From assembly GCF_002760655.1 (NCBI RefSeq), contig NZ_PDOC01000009.1:124001-188000 (forward strand): 64,000 nt of DNA. Direction: 5' to 3'. This DNA comes from Massilia eurypsychrophila (GTDB lineage: Bacteria > Pseudomonadota > Gammaproteobacteria > Burkholderiales > Burkholderiaceae_D). The translations under genes were made by a program, and so were the position numbers. The notes under the pieces are model-generated. The model worked only from the letters and a program-made list of their open reading frames with translations, was not told where the DNA came from and searched no databases. How positions within the stretch are numbered: the first letter of the stretch is position 1; each line of letters opens with the position of its first letter. Positions 24,537 through 31,996 of the stretch are shown here, one piece after another.

Positions 24537-26201
24537 ATGGACTTCGGGCCGCACTGGCGCGGACGCGAGCGATTCGTCATCTTCGATTCGCAGTGGGATC
24601 CGGACAGCTTTGCGCAATGGATCGCGCAATGGCACGCCGATCCGCAGCGGCCGGCGCGCCTGCACGTCATCGCGATCGGCGGCGGCGAACTGCCCGGCTT
24701 TCAACGCGTGCTGCAAAGCGATGCCGCCGTCACGCTAGACCTGCTGCACGTCCCGTTCGAAGCGGCGCTGGCCCGGCTGTCGGCGCGCATCGACGCGGTC
24801 CGTCTGCATGGCATCGAGGACGCCGCCTCCGCCCGTTCGCTGGCGCGGCTGCTGGCAGCCGATGCGATGCTCGATGCAGGCGGTTTGTCCGCCGCCCAGC
24901 AAGCGGCGCTGGCAGCAACCGGCTGGGTATTTGACGCGCAAGGGCAGGGCGCGCGCTTCGCCACCCGCAAGCCGATCGCGCCACGCCCGCCGGCGCCCGA
25001 ACGGCGCGCCGTCGTCATCGGCGCCGGCCTCGCGGGCGCCGCCGCCTGCCAGCGTCTGTGCGCGCGCGGCTGGCACGTCACGCTGGTCGAGCGCCATCCG
25101 CACGCGGCGATGGAAGCGTCGGGCAACCTGGCCGGCATCACCATGCCGCTGCTGTCGAAAGACGACAACATCGCCTCGCGCCTGTCGCGCGCCGCATTCC
25201 TGTTCGCGCTCGATTACTGGCAAGCGCTGGGCGGCGTCGGCGGCGCGATTGAAGGCGCCGGCTGCGGCGTGCTGCACGTGGCCAAGGATGCCGCCCACGC
25301 GCAGCTGCAGCAGTCCATCGCCGACGCGCGCCGCCTGCCGCCGCACTATGCGCAGTGGTTCGACAAGGACGCCGCCGCCGCGCGCTTCGGCACTCTGGCC
25401 CCGCACGGCGCCTGGCTGTTTCCTCAGGGCGGCTGGATCCGGCCAGCGAGCGCCTGCCGGGCCATGCTGGACGCCTGCGGGCCGCGCCTGCGCCAGCTGT
25501 TCGGCGCCGGCAGCGTCACCATCGAGCGCGCCGGCGGCGAATGGCGCGTGATCGACGCCAGCGGCGCCGCCATCGCCCAGGCGCCCACCGTCATCCTGGC
25601 CAACGGCGCCGGCGCCGCCGAGCTGGCGCAGTCGTCATTTCTGCCGTTGGCACGGGTGCGCGGCCAGGTCACGCACCTGGCTGAAGACAACCGGGGGCAG
25701 ACCCCGGAGACCCCGGACGCGGCGCTTGCCGAACTTGGCCTGGTGCTGTGCCGCGAAGCCTACGTCACGCCCGCTGCCGGCGGCGTGCGCAGCGTCGGCG
25801 CCACTTATGACGACGATTTCGATCCGTACCTGCGCGCAAGCAGTCAGCAGGAGAACCTGGCCAGGCTGCGCTCGATGCTGGACGACCCGGCGCTCGGCGT
25901 CGACGCGCCGTTGCGCGGCCGGGTGGGATTCCGCTCGGTGGCGCCGGACCGGCTGCCGCTGGTCGGCGCATTGCCCGATCCGGCCTGCATCCTCGGCGCC
26001 GAGCGTCTGCGCGAGCTGCCGCGCCAGGCCGGCCTGTACGCCTTGCTCGGCTACGCGTCGCGCGGGCTGACCTGGGCGCCGCTGGTGGCCGAACTGCTGG
26101 CGGCCGGCCTCGAAGGCGAGCCGCTGCCGCTGGAAACGAGCCTGGTTGCAGCGCTCGACCCGGGGCGCTTTCGGCTGCGCGGGCGCCGCGGCGCGCACTG
26201 A
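24537..26201 (+). CDS. mnmC: MnmC-like tRNA-modifying FAD oxidoreductase with degenerate methyltransferase half
   Basis: 554 residues, against about 660 for classic bifunctional MnmC. The C-terminal part (from about 160) is a D-amino-acid-oxidase-type flavoprotein with the dinucleotide motif VVIGAGLAGAAACQRL and the family block MEASGNLAGITMPLLSKDDN. It removes the carboxymethyl group from cmnm5(s2)U34 of tRNA. The N-terminal ~150 residues align in position with the MnmC methyltransferase (RERFVIFDSQWDPDSF), but the SAM motif expected there, like GFGLGLNF, is missing. Methylation is therefore probably lost, or done by another enzyme. The start at 24537, 4 bases after tag, avoids overlap. Confidence 0.82.
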   Translation: MDFGPHWRGRERFVIFDSQWDPDSFAQWIAQWHADPQRPARLHVIAIGGGELPGFQRVLQSDAAVTLDLLHVPFEAALARLSARIDAVRLHGIEDAASARSLARLLAADAMLDAGGLSAAQQAALAATGWVFDAQGQGARFATRKPIAPRPPAPERRAVVIGAGLAGAAACQRLCARGWHVTLVERHPHAAMEASGNLAGITMPLLSKDDNIASRLSRAAFLFALDYWQALGGVGGAIEGAGCGVLHVAKDAAHAQLQQSIADARRLPPHYAQWFDKDAAAARFGTLAPHGAWLFPQGGWIRPASACRAMLDACGPRLRQLFGAGSVTIERAGGEWRVIDASGAAIAQAPTVILANGAGAAELAQSSFLPLARVRGQVTHLAEDNRGQTPETPDAALAELGLVLCREAYVTPAAGGVRSVGATYDDDFDPYLRASSQQENLARLRSMLDDPALGVDAPLRGRVGFRSVAPDRLPLVGALPDPACILGAERLRELPRQAGLYALLGYASRGLTWAPLVAELLAAGLEGEPLPLETSLVAALDPGRFRLRGRRGAH

Positions 26202-26263
26202 CACGGAATACAACAGCCATCCGCTTCCTGAGCTATTCGTCAAGTCGCGCCGCCGAACCCGGG

Positions 26264-26269
26264 TATAAT
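26264..26269 (+). promoter_or_regulatory. Candidate -10 box for the kinase/REC-TPR operon
   Basis: A perfect TATAAT, 35 bases before the TTG start at 26305. No clear -35 box at 17 bases (CAAGTC-like). A GGAGG Shine-Dalgarno sits at 26296-26300. Confidence 0.4.
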
Positions 26270-26304
26270 TGTCGTAGGGCAATATCCATGCCGCTGGAGG
26301 TTCC

Positions 26305-27018
26305 TTGACGATTGACGATACGCCTGGCTCGAACGAGCTGTTCCTGTTCCTTGCCTCGACCGCGCACGACATGAAAAATTCGATCAGCGTGCTGTCGGGC
26401 ACGCTGGAATCGCTGCTGCATGACGCCACGCCGGCGATCGGGCCGGCCTATCCGCAGATGGCGCAGATGCTGTACCAGACCAAGCGCCTCAACGACAACC
26501 TGATGCAGCTGCTGGCGCTGTACAAGCAGGTCGGCAAGCCCGAGTATCCGTTCGACATGCAGCCGCTCGGCATCGGCCATTTGGTCGAGCAGGTCGTCTC
26601 GTCCGAGCGCGTGCTGCTCAAGTCGCGCGGTATCGAGCTGCGCACCGATTTCGACCCGCAGCTGATCTGGCACTTCGACGAAGACCTGATCATTGGCGTG
26701 CTGGGACACGCCATCAACAACGCCATCAACTACACCACCGACACCATCGGCCTGTCGGTCGCGGTGGTCGACGGCTGCCTCGAAATGCGCGTCGAAGACA
26801 ACGGCCCCGGCTATCCGGACGCGATGCTCGAAGCGGGTATTTCGGCCATGAGCGGGGTCAGCTCTGGCGTCAATTTCCGGACCAACAGCAGCGGCCTCGG
26901 CCTGTATTTTTCCAGCAAAGTGGCGCAGATGCACAAGCACCGCGACCGCTGCGGCGCCGTGCGGCTGGAAAACGGCGGCGCCTACGGCGGCGGCTGTTTT
27001 GTGCTGACCTTGCCATGA
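26305..27018 (+). CDS. Small cytosolic sensor histidine kinase without sensor domain
   Basis: 237 residues. The phosphorylation site is probably H21 in STAHDMKNSISVLSG. A dimerisation helix pair precedes a HATPase_c domain with N-box LGHAINNAINY, G1 EDNGPGYP and G2 SSGLGLYFSSKVA. No sensor, PAS or membrane segment, so the input must come through a partner. The TTG start at 26305 is supported by GGAGG four bases before it; the nearby ATG is out of frame. The stop overlaps the start of the REC-TPR gene as ATGA, so they form a translationally coupled two-component pair. Confidence 0.85.
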   Translation: MTIDDTPGSNELFLFLASTAHDMKNSISVLSGTLESLLHDATPAIGPAYPQMAQMLYQTKRLNDNLMQLLALYKQVGKPEYPFDMQPLGIGHLVEQVVSSERVLLKSRGIELRTDFDPQLIWHFDEDLIIGVLGHAINNAINYTTDTIGLSVAVVDGCLEMRVEDNGPGYPDAMLEAGISAMSGVSSGVNFRTNSSGLGLYFSSKVAQMHKHRDRCGAVRLENGGAYGGGCFVLTLP

Positions 27019-28715
27019 GCGCGCGTTCGTCATTCGAACCGAGCGGGGCGTCCGACATCGCCAACGTCGACTGGGCCGAAAAAAACTACCTGGTGGTCGA
27101 CGACTTCATCGGCATCCGCCAGCTGCTGCGCGAGAGCTTGCGCAACCTCGGCGCCAAGAACATCGACCAGGCTTCCAGCGGCGGCGAAGCGATGGCGCTG
27201 CTGGCGCGCATTCGCTACGACGTGGTGCTGTGCGACTACAACCTCGGCGAAGGCAAGAACGGCCAGCAGGTGCTGGAAGAGGCGCGCCTGCGCAACTTCT
27301 TGATGCCAAGCAGCGTGTGGATGATGGTGTCGGCCGAGAAAAGCGTCGAGTCGGTGATGGGCGCCGCCGAGCACCAGCCCGACGCCTACCTGATCAAGCC
27401 GATCACCGAGGGCGTGCTGCTGACCCGCCTCAATCGCGTCTGGCACAAGAAGCAGGTCTTCAAGATGATCGACCTGGCCTATGCCGAGAAGGACTACCTG
27501 CGCGCGGGCAAGCTGTGCGACGCCCAGATCGCCGTCGACAAGGTGCACCGCATCGAATTGCTGCGCATGAAGGCGTCGCTGATGCTCAAGAGCGGCGAGC
27601 CGGAAAAAGCGCGCGAGGCCTACGAGCAGGTCATGCAGGAACGCGAATATCAGTGGGCCAAGTCGGGGCTGGCCAAGATCCGCATGGCCAACGGCGAATA
27701 CGAGCAGGCGCGCCAGATCTTCCAGGGCGTCATCGCCGACAACCGCTACTACATCGACGCTTACGACCAGCTGGCCAACGCTTATCAACTGATGGGGCAG
27801 CCTGAGGAAGCCTGCGGCATCCTCGAGCGCGCCGCCCGCATGTCGCCCAATTCGGTGCCGCGCCAGCGCAACCTCGGCCAGGTGTGCCTGAAGCTGGGCA
27901 ACGTCGGCATGGCCGAGAAGGCTTTCCGCAAGTGCATCGCCATCGGCGAATATTCGGCCATGAAGTCGGCCGACGCCTACCTTGGTCTCGCGCGCGTGTG
28001 CGGCCAGAAAAACGACGTCAAGGAAGCGTTGCAGCTGTTGCTGGCGGTGCAGCGCGAGTTTGCCGACGACGATCACATCCAGCTGCGCGCCAAGATTACC
28101 GAAGGCATGGTGTACCACGAAAGCGGCGACTTCCGCCGCGCCCGCAAGGCCGGCGACGAGCTCGAGGAAATGCTCAACGCGGACGCCGGCCGGCCCGACA
28201 CGCCGACCTGCCTCGAGATGGCCACCTTGCTGCTGGCGGTCGGCGTCAAGGAGTCGCCGGTCGAGCTGCTGTGCTACGTCGCGCGCAACAACCACGACAA
28301 CACGCTGCTGCTCGACGAGGTACAGAAGATTTTCGAAAAGGCGCGCATGGGCGACGAGGGCATCGAACTGATCCGCTCGTCGAAGAAGGACGCGTCCGAC
28401 CTGATGAACCAGGGCGTGCTGCTGTGGAAGACCGGCAAGTTGCCCGAAGCGGTAGGCTGGATGCGCCATGCGCGCGAGCAGTTGCCCAACAACCTGCGCA
28501 TCCTGTTCAATGCCGCCCAGATCCTGCTGTCGCACATGCAGCAGCTCGGCTATGACGAGGCGCTGAGCGCAGAGGCCGCCGAAGTGCTGATGCACGTCGA
28601 CAAAATTCAGCCGGGCCAGCAGCGTTTCGCCCAGCTGATGGAACAGCTGGCCAGGCTGGCGCCGCGCGTCGGCGAAGAAAGCGCCGACGAAGCGCCCGCC
28701 CCGGCCCAAACGTAA
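27015..28715 (+). CDS. Response regulator with TPR output domain
   Basis: 566 residues. Receiver at about 22-145 with D29/D30 acid pocket, phosphoacceptor D74 (VVLCDYNLGEGKNG) and a KP motif in AYLIKPITEG. The rest is a long array of TPR-like helices (for example SGEPEKAREAYEQVMQEREY and ANGEYEQARQIFQGVIADNR) with no DNA-binding or enzymatic domain. The output is therefore probably protein-protein interaction controlled by phosphorylation. The likely donor is the small kinase encoded just upstream with a 4-base overlap. A perfect palindrome starts 9 bases after the stop. Confidence 0.9.
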   Translation: MSARSSFEPSGASDIANVDWAEKNYLVVDDFIGIRQLLRESLRNLGAKNIDQASSGGEAMALLARIRYDVVLCDYNLGEGKNGQQVLEEARLRNFLMPSSVWMMVSAEKSVESVMGAAEHQPDAYLIKPITEGVLLTRLNRVWHKKQVFKMIDLAYAEKDYLRAGKLCDAQIAVDKVHRIELLRMKASLMLKSGEPEKAREAYEQVMQEREYQWAKSGLAKIRMANGEYEQARQIFQGVIADNRYYIDAYDQLANAYQLMGQPEEACGILERAARMSPNSVPRQRNLGQVCLKLGNVGMAEKAFRKCIAIGEYSAMKSADAYLGLARVCGQKNDVKEALQLLLAVQREFADDDHIQLRAKITEGMVYHESGDFRRARKAGDELEEMLNADAGRPDTPTCLEMATLLLAVGVKESPVELLCYVARNNHDNTLLLDEVQKIFEKARMGDEGIELIRSSKKDASDLMNQGVLLWKTGKLPEAVGWMRHAREQLPNNLRILFNAAQILLSHMQQLGYDEALSAEAAEVLMHVDKIQPGQQRFAQLMEQLARLAPRVGEESADEAPAPAQT

Positions 28716-28724
28716 GCGCAAATT

Positions 28725-28790
28725 GCTGGGGTCAGGTCTGACATTCGGACATTCATGCGTGAATGTCCGAATGTCAGACCTGACCCCAGC
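28725..28790. repeat. Perfect 31-bp-arm palindrome of the GGGGTCAGGTCTGACATT family
   Basis: Arms 28725-28755 and 28760-28790 are perfectly complementary around a 4-base loop. Each arm is one copy of the repeat unit that forms the mirrored array at 59868-60143, including the flank AGCGTTGC after the right arm. It lies between the REC-TPR gene and the next small gene. It could act as a transcription barrier, but there is no T-run. Confidence 0.9.
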
Positions 28791-28944
28791 GTTGCGACAC
28801 CGCCAGGCCGTTCCCGGCGGTCATTGTTGACCTTCGCTAACGACTGGCGTTCGCCACAACGAGGCGAATTTTCGCTCACGGCGCGCTGGTGATAAACTGC
28901 AAACTCTGCGGCTCACCCCGCGCCCAGTCAGAAAGGCACAACGC

Positions 28945-29160
28945 ATGCGCGACATCGCAATGGAAGTTTACGAAAAAATGAAGGTTGGCAGCACCGCATG
29001 GATCCGTCCGATCGCGGCCAAGGGCGACACCGTGGAAACGTTCCAGGGCGTCCACGAGCAAGCCCGGCAGATGGCCGATGAAGGACTGATTGCAATCTCC
29101 ACCGTCAAGCGCCAGGAAGACGGCCTGATCGACGCGATCCGGATCCTGCGCCTGGCCTGA
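28945..29160 (+). CDS. Small hypothetical protein, 71 residues
   Basis: I do not recognise the family. The product starts MRDIAMEVYEKMKVGSTAWI and ends DGLIDAIRILRLA; it is soluble and looks like a compact alpha/beta domain, with no signal peptide or metal motif. AGAAAGG before the ATG is an adequate ribosome site and codon use matches the neighbours, so it is probably a real gene. It stands alone, after the palindrome and convergent with phaM. Confidence 0.65.
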   Translation: MRDIAMEVYEKMKVGSTAWIRPIAAKGDTVETFQGVHEQARQMADEGLIAISTVKRQEDGLIDAIRILRLA

Positions 29161-29187
29161 GGACCCGGCCCACCACCGCGCGCCCGG

Positions 29188-29814
29188 TCAGCCCTTCGCC
29201 GGCTTGCCCTTCGGCGCGCGTGCCTTGCCCTGTGCGCCGTTCGCGGCCGATTCATCCGGCGTCAAGTTTGGCGCTGACGGGTCCGGCTGAGGCGCCACCG
29301 TATTTCCCTTTCCCAGCGGCTCCGCCGGCATCGCGCTGCTGACCGCCTGCTGGAACTGTTCCTGCAACACATTCCACCACATCGCCGGATCGGGCATGAA
29401 TGGCGAAGCCGCAGGCGCCGCCTTGGCCGCCTCGGGCGCAACGGCGGCGGCCGGCTGGCCGAAGAACGCCGATGCGAATGGCGACGCCGCCAGCACCGTT
29501 TTCTGGTCGGCGCCGGGCTGCTTCATCGCTTCGGCCATCGAGGCGCCCATCGATTTCAGCGTGGCCAGCGTGCCGCGCTGCACTTCCAGCGCCTGCACCG
29601 TGCCGCGCAGCATGGCGACATTGACATTCAGCCAGGACTCGACCGCTTTCAGGTCGGCAATTTTTTTGTCGAGGTCATCGAGCGACAGGGCCGGCGCGCC
29701 GAGTCCGGGAATGCTCATCCCCGGCAAGCTCATGCTGCCCCACAGGTTCTTGACGAAGTCCAGTGAGTCGGTCATGTTGCCGACACCGGGCATCTGAGGC
29801 ATTTGAGGGTTCAT
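29188..29814 (-). CDS. phaM: PHA granule-associated regulatory protein PhaM
   Basis: 208 residues. The N-terminal region DSLDFVKNLWGSMSLPGM, then the helical ALSLDDLDKKIADLKAVESW and the stretch MLRGTVQALEVQRGTLATLK, match PhaM proteins. A proline/alanine-rich linker follows, with FMPDPAMWWNVLQEQFQQAV, and the tail is basic (KARAPKGKPAKG). In Ralstonia eutropha PhaM activates the PHB synthase PhaC1 and tethers granules to the nucleoid through such a tail (family knowledge). It implies that the organism makes polyhydroxybutyrate; no pha synthesis genes are in the window. Confidence 0.85.
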   Translation of the reverse strand: MNPQMPQMPGVGNMTDSLDFVKNLWGSMSLPGMSIPGLGAPALSLDDLDKKIADLKAVESWLNVNVAMLRGTVQALEVQRGTLATLKSMGASMAEAMKQPGADQKTVLAASPFASAFFGQPAAAVAPEAAKAAPAASPFMPDPAMWWNVLQEQFQQAVSSAMPAEPLGKGNTVAPQPDPSAPNLTPDESAANGAQGKARAPKGKPAKG

Positions 29815-29941
29815 GGCGCGTCTCCGTTAAAGTGAGGCTTTAGCGTATCAGATAACTAACACGCATTCAAAGAAAGTCGTGCGCGCGGCCATCGGGCAAG
29901 CCTGTCAGCGGAACGCCCTGCGAACACGTTAAACTACTCGG

Positions 29942-31042
29942 ATGACCTTCGCTTCGACCATTCCCCGATATCGGCGTGCGCTGTCGCTGTTCGGTGCGTC
30001 GGTCTTGCTGCACCTGCTGGCGCTGTGGTCGATCCTGCCGCACATGCTGCAGCCCGCTGCGCATGAACCGCCGCCGGTGGTAACCATCGCGCGCCTGATC
30101 GCCGCGCCGCCGCCTCCGCCCAAACCTGCGCCGAAGACTGTGCCGAAGACCGCGCCGGCCGCGCCTGCCAAGGTGCTGGCGCGCGCCCGGCCAGCGCCGG
30201 CGCCGGCGCCCGCGGCGCTGGTCGACGTCGCCGTCCTGGCCAGCCAGCCGGCGATCAGCGACCAGGCTGGCGCCGCGCAACTGTTATCTGCCGTACAATC
30301 TGTCGTGATGGCAACAGTGGAGCCGCCCGCCGCGGTCGAGCCGGTAGCGCCGCTGCCGCCGCCGGCGCCGGGTTACCGGGTCGACCTGCCGCCGTCAGCC
30401 CGCATCCTGCTCGATGTGGCGCGCCGCGACGCCGACGGCACCCGCTGGAGCGGCGAAGCCGAGATGGCCTGGCAGCTCAAAGGCAACCGTTACAGTATGA
30501 AGGTCGAGGCCGGCATCAGCGTGGTCGTCACGCGCGTCAACCTGGTCGCGCTGCAAAGCGAAGGCAGCGTCGGCGAGACCGGCTTTGCACCGTCGCTGAT
30601 GACCGAAAAGCGCCGCGGCCGGGCGCAGACGGCGACCCATTTCCGCGATGGCCACATCACGTTTTCCGCCTCGCAGCAAGCATTCGACCAGGCCGCCGGC
30701 GCCCAGGACAAGGCAACCATCCCGTTGCAGCTGGCCGCGATCGCCCGTGCCGACAGCGGCCAGCTGGCCGCCGGCATCGACATCCAGGTTGCCGAAGACA
30801 AGGACGCCAGCGTGTTCCACTTTGTCCTGCTGGGCCAGGAGCAGCTGCACACGCGGCTCGGCAAGATTGACGCCTGGCGCCTGTCGCGCCCGCCCAAGCC
30901 CGGCGCCTATGCATCGCGCCTGGACATCTGGCTGGCGCCAGCGCACGGCTGGCTGCCTGTACAGATAAGCAACATTGAAGCGAGCGGTGCGGTAACAACC
31001 CAGACGGTCAGCAAGATCGTCCTCACGGATCCAGGAACCTGA
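29942..31042 (+). CDS. DUF3108 protein with TonB-like membrane anchor and proline-rich linker
   Basis: 366 residues. A single N-terminal membrane segment (ALSLFGASVLLHLLALWSIL) is followed by a Pro/Ala/Lys-rich stretch of about 80 residues (PPPPPKPAPKTVPKTAPAAP) of the type that spans the periplasm in TonB proteins. A C-terminal DUF3108 domain (about 160-366) shows WQLKGNRYSMKVEAGISVVV and LDIWLAPAHGWLPVQI. There is no TonB C-terminal domain. The next gene encodes another DUF3108 protein and starts one base after this stop. Function unknown; probably a periplasmic envelope protein. Confidence 0.82.
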   Translation: MTFASTIPRYRRALSLFGASVLLHLLALWSILPHMLQPAAHEPPPVVTIARLIAAPPPPPKPAPKTVPKTAPAAPAKVLARARPAPAPAPAALVDVAVLASQPAISDQAGAAQLLSAVQSVVMATVEPPAAVEPVAPLPPPAPGYRVDLPPSARILLDVARRDADGTRWSGEAEMAWQLKGNRYSMKVEAGISVVVTRVNLVALQSEGSVGETGFAPSLMTEKRRGRAQTATHFRDGHITFSASQQAFDQAAGAQDKATIPLQLAAIARADSGQLAAGIDIQVAEDKDASVFHFVLLGQEQLHTRLGKIDAWRLSRPPKPGAYASRLDIWLAPAHGWLPVQISNIEASGAVTTQTVSKIVLTDPGT

Positions 31043-31043
31043 A

Positions 31044-31787
31044 ATGCATAGTCAACTCAAACTGATTGCCTGCGGGGCCATGTTGGCCGCCGTTACCCTG
31101 GCCGGCGCGGCCGAGCACGTGGCGGTCAAGCGCCCGGTGGACGTGCCGCCTTCGGCCGATCTCAGCTATTCGATCAAGGCCAGCCAGAAGGGGTTTTCGC
31201 TGTCCGGCGACGCCACCATCAGCTGGCGCGTGACCGGCGCCAAGTACACCTTGCGCGCCGACACCCGCGCCGCTTTGTTCGGCAGCATCCTCGACAGCCG
31301 CAGCGAGGGCACCATCGACAGCTTCGGCGTCGCCCCCGGCAAGTTTGTCGAAAAACGCCTCCGCCGCGACCCGACCACCACGACATTCGACCGCGCCGCC
31401 AAGCGCATTTCCTTCACCGAAGGTAAGGAGACTTACCCGATAATCGGCGGCGAGCAAGACCGCAGCAGCATCACCTGGCAGTTGGTGGCGGTGGCGCGCG
31501 CCGCGCCGGAAAAATTCACCCCCGGCTCGCAGTGGGTCTTTTTCGTCGCCGGGCGCCGCGATGCCGAGCCCTGGACCTTCAAGGTAGTGGGCAAGGAAAA
31601 CATCCGCACCGGCGTCGGCGCGCTCGAAACGGTACACCTGGTCAGGTTGCCGCCGCCCGACTCGAAGGAGCAGACGCTCGACATCTGGCTGGCGCCGGCG
31701 CAAGAGTGGTACCCGGCGCGCCTGCGCTTCACTGATGGCGAAGACGAATTCGTCGACCAGACGCTGGAAAAGATCGCCAGGAAGTAG
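31044..31787 (+). CDS. Secreted DUF3108 protein
   Basis: 247 residues with a signal peptide (LIACGAMLAAVTLAGAAEH). The DUF3108 domain is recognisable by SLSGDATISWRVTGAKYTL, FTEGKETYPI and LDIWLAPAQEWYPARLRFTD, shared with the preceding protein. GGAACCTGAA precedes the ATG, and the gene follows the other DUF3108 gene by one base, so both are co-translated or at least co-transcribed. DUF3108 domains are predicted periplasmic beta-rich folds of unknown role. Confidence 0.83.
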   Translation: MHSQLKLIACGAMLAAVTLAGAAEHVAVKRPVDVPPSADLSYSIKASQKGFSLSGDATISWRVTGAKYTLRADTRAALFGSILDSRSEGTIDSFGVAPGKFVEKRLRRDPTTTTFDRAAKRISFTEGKETYPIIGGEQDRSSITWQLVAVARAAPEKFTPGSQWVFFVAGRRDAEPWTFKVVGKENIRTGVGALETVHLVRLPPPDSKEQTLDIWLAPAQEWYPARLRFTDGEDEFVDQTLEKIARK

Positions 31788-31840
31788 CACCTGCGTGCGA
31801 CAAAAATCGCTGACGGAAATATCGCGCCAGATTTTTTAAC

Positions 31841-31865
31841 GTCATTCCCGCTGCGCGAGGATGAC
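31841..31865. repeat. Palindrome of the GTCATCC family
   Basis: GTCATTCCCGC (31841-31851) pairs with GCGAGGATGAC (31855-31865) with one mismatch and one G-U. It is preceded by a T-run (31832-31837). It lies 54 bases after the DUF3108 stop and may serve as terminator on the opposite strand. Related to 19501-19536 and 41872-41900. Confidence 0.6.
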
Positions 31866-31926
31866 TTGTCGGGGATGTCACTTGACGTCCAGGCAACATT
31901 TTTCCGCCGGCCAGCGCAGCCGTAGC

Positions 31927-31935
31927 TGATATACT
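31927..31935 (+). promoter_or_regulatory. Candidate extended -10 promoter for the condensin operon
   Basis: TGATATACT fits the extended -10 pattern TGnTATAAT with one mismatch, 61 bases before the ATG at 31997. No strong -35 is visible, as expected for an extended -10 promoter. It is the only promoter-like element in the gap before the three-gene operon. Confidence 0.4.
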
Positions 31936-31996
31936 GACGCCCCGCGAGCAAGCTGGTGTCCACCACCAAGCGGTCGAACCTGGTACCCGGAGCGCA

